Source: JBEKZQ01 sp049509675
GTDB taxonomy: Bacteria > Planctomycetota > Planctomycetia > Pirellulales > Thermoguttaceae
Length of the DNA stretch: 23,599 bases
Direction of reading: 5' to 3'
Assembly (NCBI GenBank): GCA_049509675.1
Contig: JBEKZQ010000023.1
Coordinates: 1-23,599 of the forward strand
The notes beneath the pieces are model-generated. The model saw nothing but the letters and a program-made list of their open reading frames with translations. It ran no database searches and was not told the origin of the DNA. Shown here piece by piece: positions 1 through 7,874 of this stretch (its first letter is position 1; each line of letters starts with the position of its first letter). Both the position numbers and the translations under genes were made by a program.

Positions 1-1939
1 GGCGATCGGTGCTCACCACGAACCGTTTCTGGTTTCCCAGGGCGTGGCTGAGCGACAGGTGCTCGATCATCTGGCCCCAGAACTGCCGATAGTATTTTTC
101 GCCCTGCAAGCGGCGGAGCCGCCAGGTCTCGTTGAAGGCCAGGTACACCACTTCGCCCTTGCCGAAGGGGCGGATGGCGATCAGCGGCTGTTTCTCCTTG
201 CCGTCGATGCAGGTATGCGTGGGATGTTCGGCCAGCGCGATCGTCTGCGAATGCTTGCGCTTCACCGGTTGATACCAGGGCAGCGGCCCGAGGTTCTCCC
301 AGCCCTGCTGGCTCTCCGACGGCGTGGCGCCCAACTGCATGAACTGGTACTCGGAGGCGCGCGGCGTGATCTTCAAGCGGAAAGGCTGGCGGTCGTCGAT
401 GCGGGCCGTCGGATCCACCACCACCGGCAGCAGGTCGACCAGCGGCGTGGACGCCAACTCCTTGATGCCGAAGCGCGGGCCGGCGATGATCACCAGCCCG
501 CCGCCGAAATCGGATACGAACTGCTTGGTCATCTCGCAGAAGCGCGGGCTCAGGCCCGAGGCCGGCACGTCGCCCAGGAACAGCACGTCGTGGGTGAAGA
601 ACTCGTTTCGCGGCGGGATCATGGTCGGCACGAACAGTTCGTTGCCCCGCCGCACGCGCGGGTCCGACGAGAACAGGAAGGTGCGGAACCCCTGCATCCC
701 CACCAGCCGATCGCGATGGAAAACCTCCTTGATGAAACGCCATTCCCACGTCGGCTCATACTCGACGAACAACAGCCGCAGGAAATCCTCGAGCACGGTC
801 ACTTCGCGCTCGGCATGGTTGTTTTCGGTCACCACTTCGCCGGGCACCGGATCGACGTCGGCCGAGAGCAGGAAGCGGCCGGCCTGGTGCGGCTCGTAGC
901 TGAACTCGACAATAGTGGTGGGGCCGTTGAGCACGACCTTCTTGTCGCCGATGGAAACGCGCGCCGGCCCCACGCCCTGGGCCGCCTGCAGCGGCTCGGC
1001 CACCAGCGTGACATGCACCGGCTGGCCGTCCAGTTCGCGCTGTCCCAGGATGACCTGCACGGAAAGCCGCTCGTCCTTGGTCACCTTCGGTCCGGCGTTC
1101 AGGGCGATGCTCACGTCGGCGGCCTTGGTGGCGCCGACGCCCACCGTGTACACCTCGACCCCCAATCGCCGGGCGGCCTCGATGGCCGGGGGCCCGGCGT
1201 TCTGGTTGAAATCGCTCAGCAGCACGACCCCGCCCACGTTGGCCCCGGCGTGCCGCTGGGCCAGGTCGTTCAGGGCGGCGCCGATGGCCGTCACCTTGCC
1301 GTTGGTGGTCAACTGGCCGGCGAGGTGTTTGCCATCGATGCCCGACTTGCCGCCGGGGGCAGTTTCCAGCGCGCGGACGCCTTCGGGACCCTCGAACAGG
1401 AAGGCCTCCAAGCGGAAGTTCTCGCCGAGCCGGCGAAACACGTTCTGGTCCTCTTTCTCGACCAGCGCCTTGACATAGTCCATGCGGCTGTGCCGCGGCG
1501 GTTCGGCGGCCGGGGCGGCCTCATCCTGGCGACGATCGATCGCCAGCGAATCGGCCAGCGCGGTCCGCTCTGCCGCAGGCAATTCGTCGACCATGCCCAT
1601 GCTGTCGGTGCCGTCGAACAGCAGCCACAAGGCAGGCCGCTTGAAGCCGACTTCGGTGACGCGCAGCACGGGTTCCGCCAGCAGCAACAGCAGCAGGCAG
1701 AGCACGGTGGCGCGGAGGATGGCCGTGAGCGTGCGTACGCCGCGATGCCGATTGCGTTGATAGCGGACGTAGAACAGCACGGCCAGAGCGGTCAAGGCCA
1801 GGCAGCCGAAGAACAGCCAGGCCGACGCGGAGCGGGCCCAGGTGGCGGAGAAATCGATCTCGTAGCCCTCGATGGCCTCGCTCCGCTCCAGGCCCAGAAG
1901 GCGCCCCAACAATTGGACGATCACGTGGTGCAAGTTCAT
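1..1939 (-). CDS. VWA / glutamine amidotransferase-like membrane protein (3' end beyond window)
   Basis: An open frame runs without a stop from ATG at 1939 (minus) to the left edge, about 646 codons, so the C terminus is missing. My translation shows two membrane segments near residues 40-58 and 71-88, then a von Willebrand A-like start (FDGTDSM, residues 108-114) and a later VVLLSDFNQN strand, as in a MIDAS metal site. The first MIDAS serine is replaced by threonine (DGTDS rather than DxSxS). A beta-sandwich-like stretch and a class I amidotransferase-like region (GGGLVIIAGPRFG, then FGKGEVVYLAF) follow. The start overlaps the stop of the upstream BatA-type gene as ATGA, so the two are probably translationally coupled. 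Proteins of this layout sit in planctomycete MoxR/DUF58/BatA clusters; MoxR and DUF58 genes would be expected beyond the left edge. The molecular role is unknown. Confidence 0.85.
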   Translation of the reverse strand, partial: MNLHHVIVQLLGRLLGLERSEAIEGYEIDFSATWARSASAWLFFGCLALTALAVLFYVRYQRNRHRGVRTLTAILRATVLCLLLLLLAEPVLRVTEVGFKRPALWLLFDGTDSMGMVDELPAAERTALADSLAIDRRQDEAAPAAEPPRHSRMDYVKALVEKEDQNVFRRLGENFRLEAFLFEGPEGVRALETAPGGKSGIDGKHLAGQLTTNGKVTAIGAALNDLAQRHAGANVGGVVLLSDFNQNAGPPAIEAARRLGVEVYTVGVGATKAADVSIALNAGPKVTKDERLSVQVILGQRELDGQPVHVTLVAEPLQAAQGVGPARVSIGDKKVVLNGPTTIVEFSYEPHQAGRFLLSADVDPVPGEVVTENNHAEREVTVLEDFLRLLFVEYEPTWEWRFIKEVFHRDRLVGMQGFRTFLFSSDPRVRRGNELFVPTMIPPRNEFFTHDVLFLGDVPASGLSPRFCEMTKQFVSDFGGGLVIIAGPRFGIKELASTPLVDLLPVVVDPTARIDDRQPFRLKITPRASEYQFMQLGATPSESQQGWENLGPLPWYQPVKRKHSQTIALAEHPTHTCIDGKEKQPLIAIRPFGKGEVVYLAFNETWRLRRLQGEKYYRQFWGQMIEHLSLSHALGNQKRFVVSTDR

Positions 1940-4482
1940 GCGCTCCGCTCCTGGGGCAGGGAAGTCCAGGCCAGCATGGCCAATTCCAGCAGCAGGCAGA
2001 CCAGGGCGGCCAACAAGGCCCATTGCCACAGGTCCTTGTTCGGCGCCGCTTCCAGCGTCACTGCCGAGGTCTGGGTTACGTCGAGGAAGCCGGGCTGATT
2101 TCCGCGGCGGCGGACCTCATTCTCGCCCAGCGGGGCGAAGTCCGATTCGTCGGCCGGCCCGTTGACCGCCAGGGGAATCTCCCACCGCTTTCGCGGCGCC
2201 GCCTCGGAGCCCGACTCCTGCGGCGTCACCGCGGTGATGCGATACATGCCGCGGCGCGTCCAGTCGGCCAGCTTCACGCCGTAGCGGTCGCCGCCCAGCG
2301 CGTCGACCGTCAGCGGCTGCTCCTGGCCGTCGGGGTCCACCAGCGCGATCCGGTCATTGTGTTGGGCGGCGGGCACGCTGAGCACCAGCCGCTCCTCGGT
2401 TTCCAGGCTCCGCCGCGGCAGCGTGTCGCCCAACAGCGAACGGAAGACGTGGTCGAACACCCAGGCCGGTCCGCCCTGCGTCGCCGGCAGGGTCAGCATG
2501 TTGGTCCATTCGGGCGAGACGCCCACCGTCAGGAGCAACACCTGGCCGCGTCCCCAGCGCCGCGCGACCATGAAGGGCAGACGGTTGTCCTGGAAGCGGC
2601 CCAGCACCACGGGGCGGGCTCGACGCGCCGCGCGCTCGGCGGAATTGCTCGCGCCCTCGCCGCCGGCCGCATCGCCCGCCGGGTCTTCACGATCCGATCG
2701 CCACAGCAGCCAGTTGGGCTGGACCACCGCTCGTTGACGCTCCAATTCGGTCCGCTGCTGTTGGAACTCGGCACGGCGGGCGGCGTCAACCCCGCGCCCG
2801 CCGGCCTCCTGATCCAGGGCCGCGATCTTGTGATCCAGATCGCCCACGCCGGCCTGTTGCTGGCGGACGTGCTCGGCTGCGGCGTTGGCGGCCTGGTCGA
2901 GCACCTGGTCGTCGGTCCTGGCCGCCATGGCCTTGAAGAACAAGCACTGCGGCCCCAGTGAATCGCGAACTTCCTGCTCCGATGCGCCTTCCGGCCAGAA
3001 GTACTGATGGACCAGGCTGTCGAAATCCAGCAGCAGCGGTTTCAGATCGCTGCCCGCCTCGCTGGGCAACTGACCCACCGCAGTCGGTTCCAGGGGCACG
3101 GGCAGGATGCCGTTGCCGTCCAACCAGGCCTCGCGGGTCCAGGCGGCGGGATCGAAATCGCCGCCGGCGGCCAAAACCAGGTTGCCACCCTGCTCCACGT
3201 ACTCTTGCAGCAGCGGCACGCTCCCCTTCGGATCCGCAACGCCCGCGATCACCACCAGGCGGGCGTCGGCCAGCACCTCGCGCGACAACTGCTCCATCTT
3301 CACGTGCCGGATCTGGATCCACTGTCGCTGCTGAGCGCTGCGATCGGTCAGCGGCGCCAGCAAATGCCGCAGCCAGAACGTATCGCCGCGGCGGTTCTGG
3401 TGCAGGTCCTCCTCCGTGCCGTGCTGATCGACGAACACCACCGGCACGGCCGCGAGCACGGGCACCACGAGGAACCGTTGATCGTCCAACGGCAAGCGAT
3501 CGGCGGGAATGGATACCTGGGCCACGACGAAGGCCGGCTTGCCGGGCTCCGGGGTCGCCTCGAAACGGTACGGCGGAAACTGGACTTCCCGCAACTGACC
3601 GGGCTGGAGGTCCACCGTCTCGGCGGCCACGGTCACGCCGTCGACCGTCAAGGTGACCTGAACGCCGTGTCGCGGCGCGGTGCCCTGGAAGCCGATCTTG
3701 GCCGTAAAGACCCCCGGGGTCTCGCTGTCGGCCATGCCGTCGCGGAGTGCGAAGTCGGCCACCCAGGCGTTCTCGTAGAAATCGGCCGCCACCTGCACCA
3801 CTTCCATGGGGACCGGCAGCCGCTTCAAGTGTTCTTGCAACGCCTCGCCCGGCCAATGGTTCACTTGCTGGTTGGTCACCAGGTAGAGCTGTTTGCCCGG
3901 CATGGAAGGCAAATGCTTGCAAGCGTCGATGGCCAGGTCGATGGTGGGAGTGGGCCGCAGCGGACGGTCGACCACCTCGATCCGCGCCAGCGCTTTCAGC
4001 GCCTCCTCGCGGCCGGGCCAGGGTTCGGCGGTGAAACTGCCCGCGATGCCGCAGGTGGGCAGCAACGAGATGCGACTCCCCGGCGGCAAACGATCGAGCA
4101 ACTCCGGCACCTTCGCTTTGGCCGCGTCCAACAGGCTGCCCGTGGGCGTTTGGTATGCCATGCTCAGGCTGTTGTCGACCAGGATCACCGCATGGACCGG
4201 CTGGTCGGGCGTCAGGGGCGTGGCGTCGGAACGGTTCCAATAGGGCCGCGCCAACGCCGCGCCGAAGGCCACCAGGCACAACATGCGCAGCGCCATCAGC
4301 AGCAAATCGCGCAACTGCAGCATGCGGCGACTGCGAAAAATGGCCTCGCGCAGGAAGTCCATCGCCGCCCAGTGGATCACGCGGTAGCGGCGCCGATTCA
4401 GTAGATGGATCAGCACCGGCCCCGCAGCGGCAACCAGGCCGGCAATCGCAAACACGGGCAAGAGAAACGGCAGGGAAAACAC
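1936..4482 (-). CDS. BatA-type (aerotolerance regulator N-terminal) VWA membrane protein
   Basis: This 848-residue protein starts at GTG 4482, preceded by AGAGGT at 4486-4491. The N terminus is a classic BatA domain: a membrane helix at about 5-28, the LIHLLNRRRYRVIHWAAMDF segment, and a second helix at about 57-79. A VWA domain follows with an intact MIDAS (DNSLS, residues 103-107). The middle holds extracytoplasmic beta-rich and amidotransferase-like parts (VVIAGVADPKG, EQGGNLVLAAGG) and a charged, Gln/Ala-rich helical stretch near 525-582 that may form a coiled coil. A C-terminal membrane helix lies at about 820-841. It lies 56 bp after the prenyltransferase-repeat gene and overlaps the next gene by 4 bp, so the three probably form one operon. 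The family is linked to MoxR ATPases and cell-envelope stress; the precise function in planctomycetes is unknown. Confidence 0.92.
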   Translation of the reverse strand: MFSLPFLLPVFAIAGLVAAAGPVLIHLLNRRRYRVIHWAAMDFLREAIFRSRRMLQLRDLLLMALRMLCLVAFGAALARPYWNRSDATPLTPDQPVHAVILVDNSLSMAYQTPTGSLLDAAKAKVPELLDRLPPGSRISLLPTCGIAGSFTAEPWPGREEALKALARIEVVDRPLRPTPTIDLAIDACKHLPSMPGKQLYLVTNQQVNHWPGEALQEHLKRLPVPMEVVQVAADFYENAWVADFALRDGMADSETPGVFTAKIGFQGTAPRHGVQVTLTVDGVTVAAETVDLQPGQLREVQFPPYRFEATPEPGKPAFVVAQVSIPADRLPLDDQRFLVVPVLAAVPVVFVDQHGTEEDLHQNRRGDTFWLRHLLAPLTDRSAQQRQWIQIRHVKMEQLSREVLADARLVVIAGVADPKGSVPLLQEYVEQGGNLVLAAGGDFDPAAWTREAWLDGNGILPVPLEPTAVGQLPSEAGSDLKPLLLDFDSLVHQYFWPEGASEQEVRDSLGPQCLFFKAMAARTDDQVLDQAANAAAEHVRQQQAGVGDLDHKIAALDQEAGGRGVDAARRAEFQQQRTELERQRAVVQPNWLLWRSDREDPAGDAAGGEGASNSAERAARRARPVVLGRFQDNRLPFMVARRWGRGQVLLLTVGVSPEWTNMLTLPATQGGPAWVFDHVFRSLLGDTLPRRSLETEERLVLSVPAAQHNDRIALVDPDGQEQPLTVDALGGDRYGVKLADWTRRGMYRITAVTPQESGSEAAPRKRWEIPLAVNGPADESDFAPLGENEVRRRGNQPGFLDVTQTSAVTLEAAPNKDLWQWALLAALVCLLLELAMLAWTSLPQERSA

Positions 4483-4538
4483 GTTACCTCTTCTTCCTTC
4501 CGAATTCAGGGCAGGCTAAACCTAAAACCACTCTCCAC

Positions 4539-5690
4539 TCACTTCCGCCGGAACTGCTGCCGCAGGCTGTCGATCTTGCCCTCTTGCAGGATCGGCAGAT
4601 AACGGTTGGGCATGGCCAGGATGAAACAACACACCGAGGTCATGTACATATCTCCGGGCGGGCCATCCACGCGGCCATTGGACCGCCACATGCCGTTCTG
4701 CTTCGGGTCCGGGACAGAGGTTTGCGCCGCCACCAGGCAGTCCCGCAGCGGCGGATAACAGCGTTTCCAGCGATCGCCTCCCACCTGGTACAATGCCTGG
4801 CCCACGTAGTACAGCGTGTAGGCATCCAGCGGCGGGCGGTCGCGGTTGGCCGGCTTGGTGGCTTCCGTCAGCGCCTTTTCGATCACCTCCATGTTCTTCT
4901 CGATGCGCCAATCATCGTACTGCGCGAATTCCTGCAGGCACACCACGCCCGCCGCCGCCATGGCCACGCTCGCCTGCCCGCCGCTGCGATCGTAGGTGAA
5001 CTGTCCCGGGTGCTTTTGTTGTTCCGCCTCGTCGGCCGTCTTGGCACACCCCTGTGGCTGATAATGCTGGCGGACGCCGCGGATGGCCATCTCGATCACC
5101 TCGGGCGGGACCTCGAAACCGCTATCGACCGCGCTGCGCAGCGCCTTGGCCTGCATCACCGCCAGACTCAGATCGTGGCCGTTCTCCTGCAAATGCGCCC
5201 GGTAGTCCCAGCCGCCGTCGTGGCACTGCGTTTGCGCAATCACCTTCAGCGCGCGGTCCAGCGCGGGCCCCAGCCGCTGATCGCTGCTCATCCCGTAGGC
5301 CTGGCCCAAGACGAACGTCGACAGCCCATGATTATACATGTCGCGCTGGGCGTCCGCCATGTTCAGCAGCCCGGACGGCTTCGCGTTGCGGAGCACGTAA
5401 TCCAGGGCCCGGGCCACGGCCTCGCCATAGGGGCCCTTGCCCGGCGTATGGCCGGCCGACAGCAGCGCCAGCGCGCCCATGCTCACCAGGCCCAGGTCGT
5501 TGGAGGTCCAATTGCCTTCCGGCCCCTGGTTATTGCGGTTGGCCAGCCACTCCACGCCGCGGTGCAGGGCGCGATCGCTTTGGGGAGTGACCTCCCACGG
5601 GCCTTCGGCCCGCGCGCCCGACGCAAACAGGGCAAGGAAGAATACGGCCGCGACGCTCCAAATCCGACGCCAAGCGACGTTCGATGTCAT
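4539..5690 (-). CDS. Exported prenyltransferase/squalene-oxidase repeat protein
   Basis: The protein has 383 residues from ATG 5690. I chose this start because it gives a clean signal peptide (WRRIW, then a hydrophobic run, then SGARA, cleavage near residue 28) and has GGAAGG ten bases upstream; an in-frame ATG at 5744 would add 18 residues before it. The mature part is all-helical with alpha/alpha-toroid repeats and a QW-like TQCHDGGWDYR motif (DGGWD, residues 158-162). No DxDD cyclase motif is visible, so it is unlikely to be a squalene or hopene cyclase. Such exported repeat proteins are common beside BatA/VWA genes in planctomycetes and may act as scaffolds. It is the first gene of the leftward operon and has a promoter-like sequence at 5805-5832. 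Confidence 0.88.
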   Translation of the reverse strand: MTSNVAWRRIWSVAAVFFLALFASGARAEGPWEVTPQSDRALHRGVEWLANRNNQGPEGNWTSNDLGLVSMGALALLSAGHTPGKGPYGEAVARALDYVLRNAKPSGLLNMADAQRDMYNHGLSTFVLGQAYGMSSDQRLGPALDRALKVIAQTQCHDGGWDYRAHLQENGHDLSLAVMQAKALRSAVDSGFEVPPEVIEMAIRGVRQHYQPQGCAKTADEAEQQKHPGQFTYDRSGGQASVAMAAAGVVCLQEFAQYDDWRIEKNMEVIEKALTEATKPANRDRPPLDAYTLYYVGQALYQVGGDRWKRCYPPLRDCLVAAQTSVPDPKQNGMWRSNGRVDGPPGDMYMTSVCCFILAMPNRYLPILQEGKIDSLRQQFRRK

Positions 5691-5804
5691 GGCGTAATGG
5701 CCTTCCGGGGAAAAAAGGGCTTCACGGACAACATGCCGCAACACAGCAGCTTAGGCGGGATCTTCAGGTAGGTCAACGGCCCAAATGCACCGTTGGTGTC
5801 GTTT

Positions 5805-5832
5805 ATTATGACTAGTGATTTTCGCTTGTCAT
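5805..5832 (-). promoter_or_regulatory. Sigma70-like promoter for the leftward prenyltransferase/BatA operon
   Basis: Read on the minus strand there is ATGACA (-35, 5832-5827), a 16-base spacer and CATAAT (-10, 5810-5805), each five of six to consensus. The implied leader to ATG 5690 is about 108 bases and contains a CAACGG/CCGTTG stem (5774-5779 with 5790-5795). This is inferred from sequence only. Confidence 0.4.
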
Positions 5833-6043
5833 GCAAGATTTTGCAAGAGCCCGCCAAAGGGGCCGGCGATGCCCAATGGGGCCTAAAATGGGTGATCGGC
5901 AGGCCAGTGTGCTTTTTCGGCGGGGAAAGGCCCGACGGCGCCATCCGTAATTGCGGCCGTCCGGCAATGGTTGGATGCACTGCCCGTCGCGTAGCGACGA
6001 AGGAACGGGGACGGCGCGTGACATGGCTGACCGAGGCTGAGCT

Positions 6044-6178
<135 letters not shown>

Positions 6179-6326
6179 CCGGCGCACGGTGCCGGGACGA
6201 AGGGAACGTGGCGCGTCCCGTGGTCCGCCAGGCAGGTCCAAGCAAGAAGAGCCGCGCTCCGGGCGGCGGTCGCCCGGGCGCGGACTGCTGTCGAACCATC
6301 GGCTGGCAAGCCGCCTTGCGGCGAAG

Positions 6327-6716
6327 CTAATCCTTGGCCCGTTTGGCTTCCCAGTCGCGGCTCTGGGTCTGGCCGTCGCGCTCGAACTCGATCTTTCCCT
6401 TGATCGTGTCGCCGCTCAGCTTGCCGCTGTACTTTGAGGTCATTTTCTGGCCGTTCCGCTCGCGCGTGACCTTGAAGCACAGGTCGCCGTCCTTGCAGGT
6501 GGCGTCGTCGATGGCCGTCTCGCCGTTGCGGCCCACCAGGGCGCCGGTGAGCTTGTCGCCATCGAGCTTCAACTTGAGTGTCGCCTCCCGGCTCTGGCCG
6601 TTGAAGGTCACGGTCCACTTCCAGGTGCCGGTGGGGTTCGGCTTGTCGTCGGCGCGGGCCACGGCGGCCGCCGCCACGAATGCCAGAACGAGTGTTGCTG
6701 CCAAAAGTCGTCTCAT
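6327..6716 (-). CDS. Small secreted protein of unknown function
   Basis: The protein has 129 residues from ATG 6716. A perfect AGGAGG at 6724-6729 sits seven bases upstream of this ATG and only four from an in-frame GTG at 6719, which favours the ATG. A signal peptide (MRRLL, hydrophobic run to about residue 22, ARA then DD) is followed by a compact Thr/Lys/Asp-rich domain of alternating strands: GTWKWTVTFNGQ, KLKLDGDKLTGAL, KYSGKLSGDTIKGKIEF. This pattern looks like a small beta-barrel or lipocalin-like fold, seen in many exported planctomycete proteins that I cannot name more precisely. Two cysteines lie in the middle (TCKDGDLCF) and could form a disulphide. It appears monocistronic. Confidence 0.85.
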   Translation of the reverse strand: MRRLLAATLVLAFVAAAAVARADDKPNPTGTWKWTVTFNGQSREATLKLKLDGDKLTGALVGRNGETAIDDATCKDGDLCFKVTRERNGQKMTSKYSGKLSGDTIKGKIEFERDGQTQSRDWEAKRAKD

Positions 6717-6723
6717 CACATCA

Positions 6724-6729
6724 CCTCCT
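6724..6729 (-). promoter_or_regulatory. Strong Shine-Dalgarno site (AGGAGG, followed by TGA)
   Basis: AGGAGG on the minus strand, seven bases before ATG 6716, is the best ribosome-binding site in the window. It decides the start of the small secreted protein. Confidence 0.75.
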
Positions 6730-6841
6730 CAGAACCAAAGACCAGACGGCAACCTTCGCTCGCCGACGTGACGAGTGCGTTTCCCGTCAATGTTGCTCTA
6801 CTCGATCGTCCACATCTCGCGGTCCTTCGCAGCATGCGCCT

Positions 6842-6870
6842 ATCTTGGCTGAGACAAATCCGCAAGTCAA
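6842..6870 (-). promoter_or_regulatory. Possible promoter of the small secreted protein gene
   Basis: On the minus strand, TTGACT (6870-6865) and CAAGAT (6847-6842) are separated by 17 bases. The -35 is good and the -10 weak. The -35 box overlaps the left direct repeat of the MITE-like element, so the insertion abuts this promoter. Confidence 0.3.
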
Positions 6871-7006
6871 TATGCCAGGAGAACTGCAAAGTCGGGGTCT
6901 GGTCCATTTTTCGGCTGATAGGATTCACCATTTGACCAGACTCTTGACCGAAAACATGGACCTGACCCCTTTGCGTCGAACTTTGCAGTTCTCCTGGTCA
7001 ATATGC
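6866..7006. mobile_element. MITE-like element with terminal inverted repeats and flanking direct repeats
   Basis: The core at 6876-6996 (121 bp) begins CAGGAGAACTGCAAAGT and ends with its exact reverse complement (6980-6996). Inner segments 6894-6914 and 6948-6969 continue the inverted repeat with few mismatches (GGGGTC, GGTCCAT, CGG shared), so the element folds as one long hairpin. The ten bases GTCAATATGC flank it directly on both sides (6866-6875 and 6997-7006), as expected of a target-site duplication. It has no coding capacity. A REPIN-type RAYT-mobilised element is an alternative. Confidence 0.65.
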
Positions 7007-7093
7007 CGTGTCTTGCAAACCGTTCACAGTGTAGAATGGGGCCGTACCCGGTTGTTTTCCCCCCGCACGCAACTTCAACCCCCGCGAGCAACC

Positions 7094-7801
7094 ATGATGA
7101 ACGCCTTTCCGCGCCCCGCCTGGAACCGCTACGTACCGCTGCTTGCCGCTCTGGCCTTCGCTGTGGGTCCCGCTGACGCCCAGGAGAAAAGCGTCCGCCC
7201 GGGCATCAACAAGATCTATGAGAACCCGGACGTCAAAGAGTCCGTGCAGCGATTCGAGAGTGAGAATCGGGAGGTCTTCTCGAAGCGCAAGGAGATCGTG
7301 GCCGCCTGCAAACTCAAGCCCGGCATGGCAGTTGCCGACGTCGGCGCCGGCACGGGCCTTTTCACCCGCCTGTTTGCCGCCGAGGTTGGTCCCAAGGGGC
7401 GCGTCTACGCCGTGGACATCGCCCGGAAATTCATCGAGCACGTTGAGAGGACTTCCCAGGAAGCGGGGCTGAAGAACGTAACGGGCATCGTCTGCATGCC
7501 GACCTCCAGCGAATTGCCGCCAAACTCCGTCGATCTGGTCTTTCTCTGTGACACCTACCATCATTTCGAGTATCCGCAGAAGACGATGGCCTCCATTCAC
7601 CGGGCCCTTCGCCCCGGCGGCCAACTCGTTCTGGTCGATTATTGCCGCATTGAAGGCAAGACGCCCGATTGGCTGTTGAAGCATCTGCGGGCGGGCCAGG
7701 AGGTGTTCACCAAGGAAATCGAGGCTGCCGGTTTCAAGGTCGTGGATCAAGCCGACTTCCTCAAGGAGAACTACTTTGTGCGCTTCGAGAAAGTGAGTTG
7801 A
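7094..7801 (+). CDS. Exported class I SAM-dependent methyltransferase
   Basis: The protein has 235 residues from ATG 7094; the very next codon is also ATG. An N-terminal signal peptide (NRYVPLLAALAFAV, then PADA, cleavage near residue 29) precedes a complete class I Rossmann methyltransferase. SAM-binding motif I is VADVGAGTGLFTR (D82 to G88), the strand-2 acidic residue is in VYAVDIA, and DLVFLCDTYHHFEYP and LRPGGQLVLVDY follow as motifs IV and V/VI. The closest pattern is the UbiE/Methyltransf_11 type. The substrate is unknown. Export of a SAM-dependent enzyme is odd because SAM is cytoplasmic. The open frame extends upstream to 6680, but that part crosses the MITE-like element and is not protein-like. 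The gene stands alone. Confidence 0.88.
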   Translation: MMNAFPRPAWNRYVPLLAALAFAVGPADAQEKSVRPGINKIYENPDVKESVQRFESENREVFSKRKEIVAACKLKPGMAVADVGAGTGLFTRLFAAEVGPKGRVYAVDIARKFIEHVERTSQEAGLKNVTGIVCMPTSSELPPNSVDLVFLCDTYHHFEYPQKTMASIHRALRPGGQLVLVDYCRIEGKTPDWLLKHLRAGQEVFTKEIEAAGFKVVDQADFLKENYFVRFEKVS

Positions 7802-7835
7802 GAAGGCGAGGACTGCATATCGCTCCAAGACCTCC

Positions 7836-7863
7836 GCCCCGCGCCCCACGCCCCGCGCCCCAC
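7836..7863. repeat. Tandem 14-bp repeat, two copies
   Basis: GCCCCGCGCCCCAC occurs twice head to tail (7836-7849 and 7850-7863) in the 73-base gap between two convergent genes. No clear terminator hairpin is visible there. Confidence 0.7.
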
Positions 7864-7874
7864 GCCGTCTGCCT

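Larger units (their letters stand above)
6717..7093. other. Divergent intergenic region with no gene
   Basis: This region lies between the small secreted protein (minus) and the exported methyltransferase (plus). It contains the two genes' presumptive promoters and the 121-bp MITE-like element. A TAGAAT box at 7032-7037 could be the -10 of the plus-strand gene, but no good -35 stands at the right distance. Confidence 0.5.

Noticed and set aside
44..2098. 684-codon plus-strand open frame
   Set aside because: It lies opposite two VWA-family genes whose translations show membrane helices and MIDAS motifs; the plus-strand translation is His/Gln/Arg/Gly-rich with no domain.
3007..4404. 465-codon plus-strand open frame opposite the BatA-type gene
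   Set aside because: A shadow of a GC-rich gene; no start context, signal or domain.
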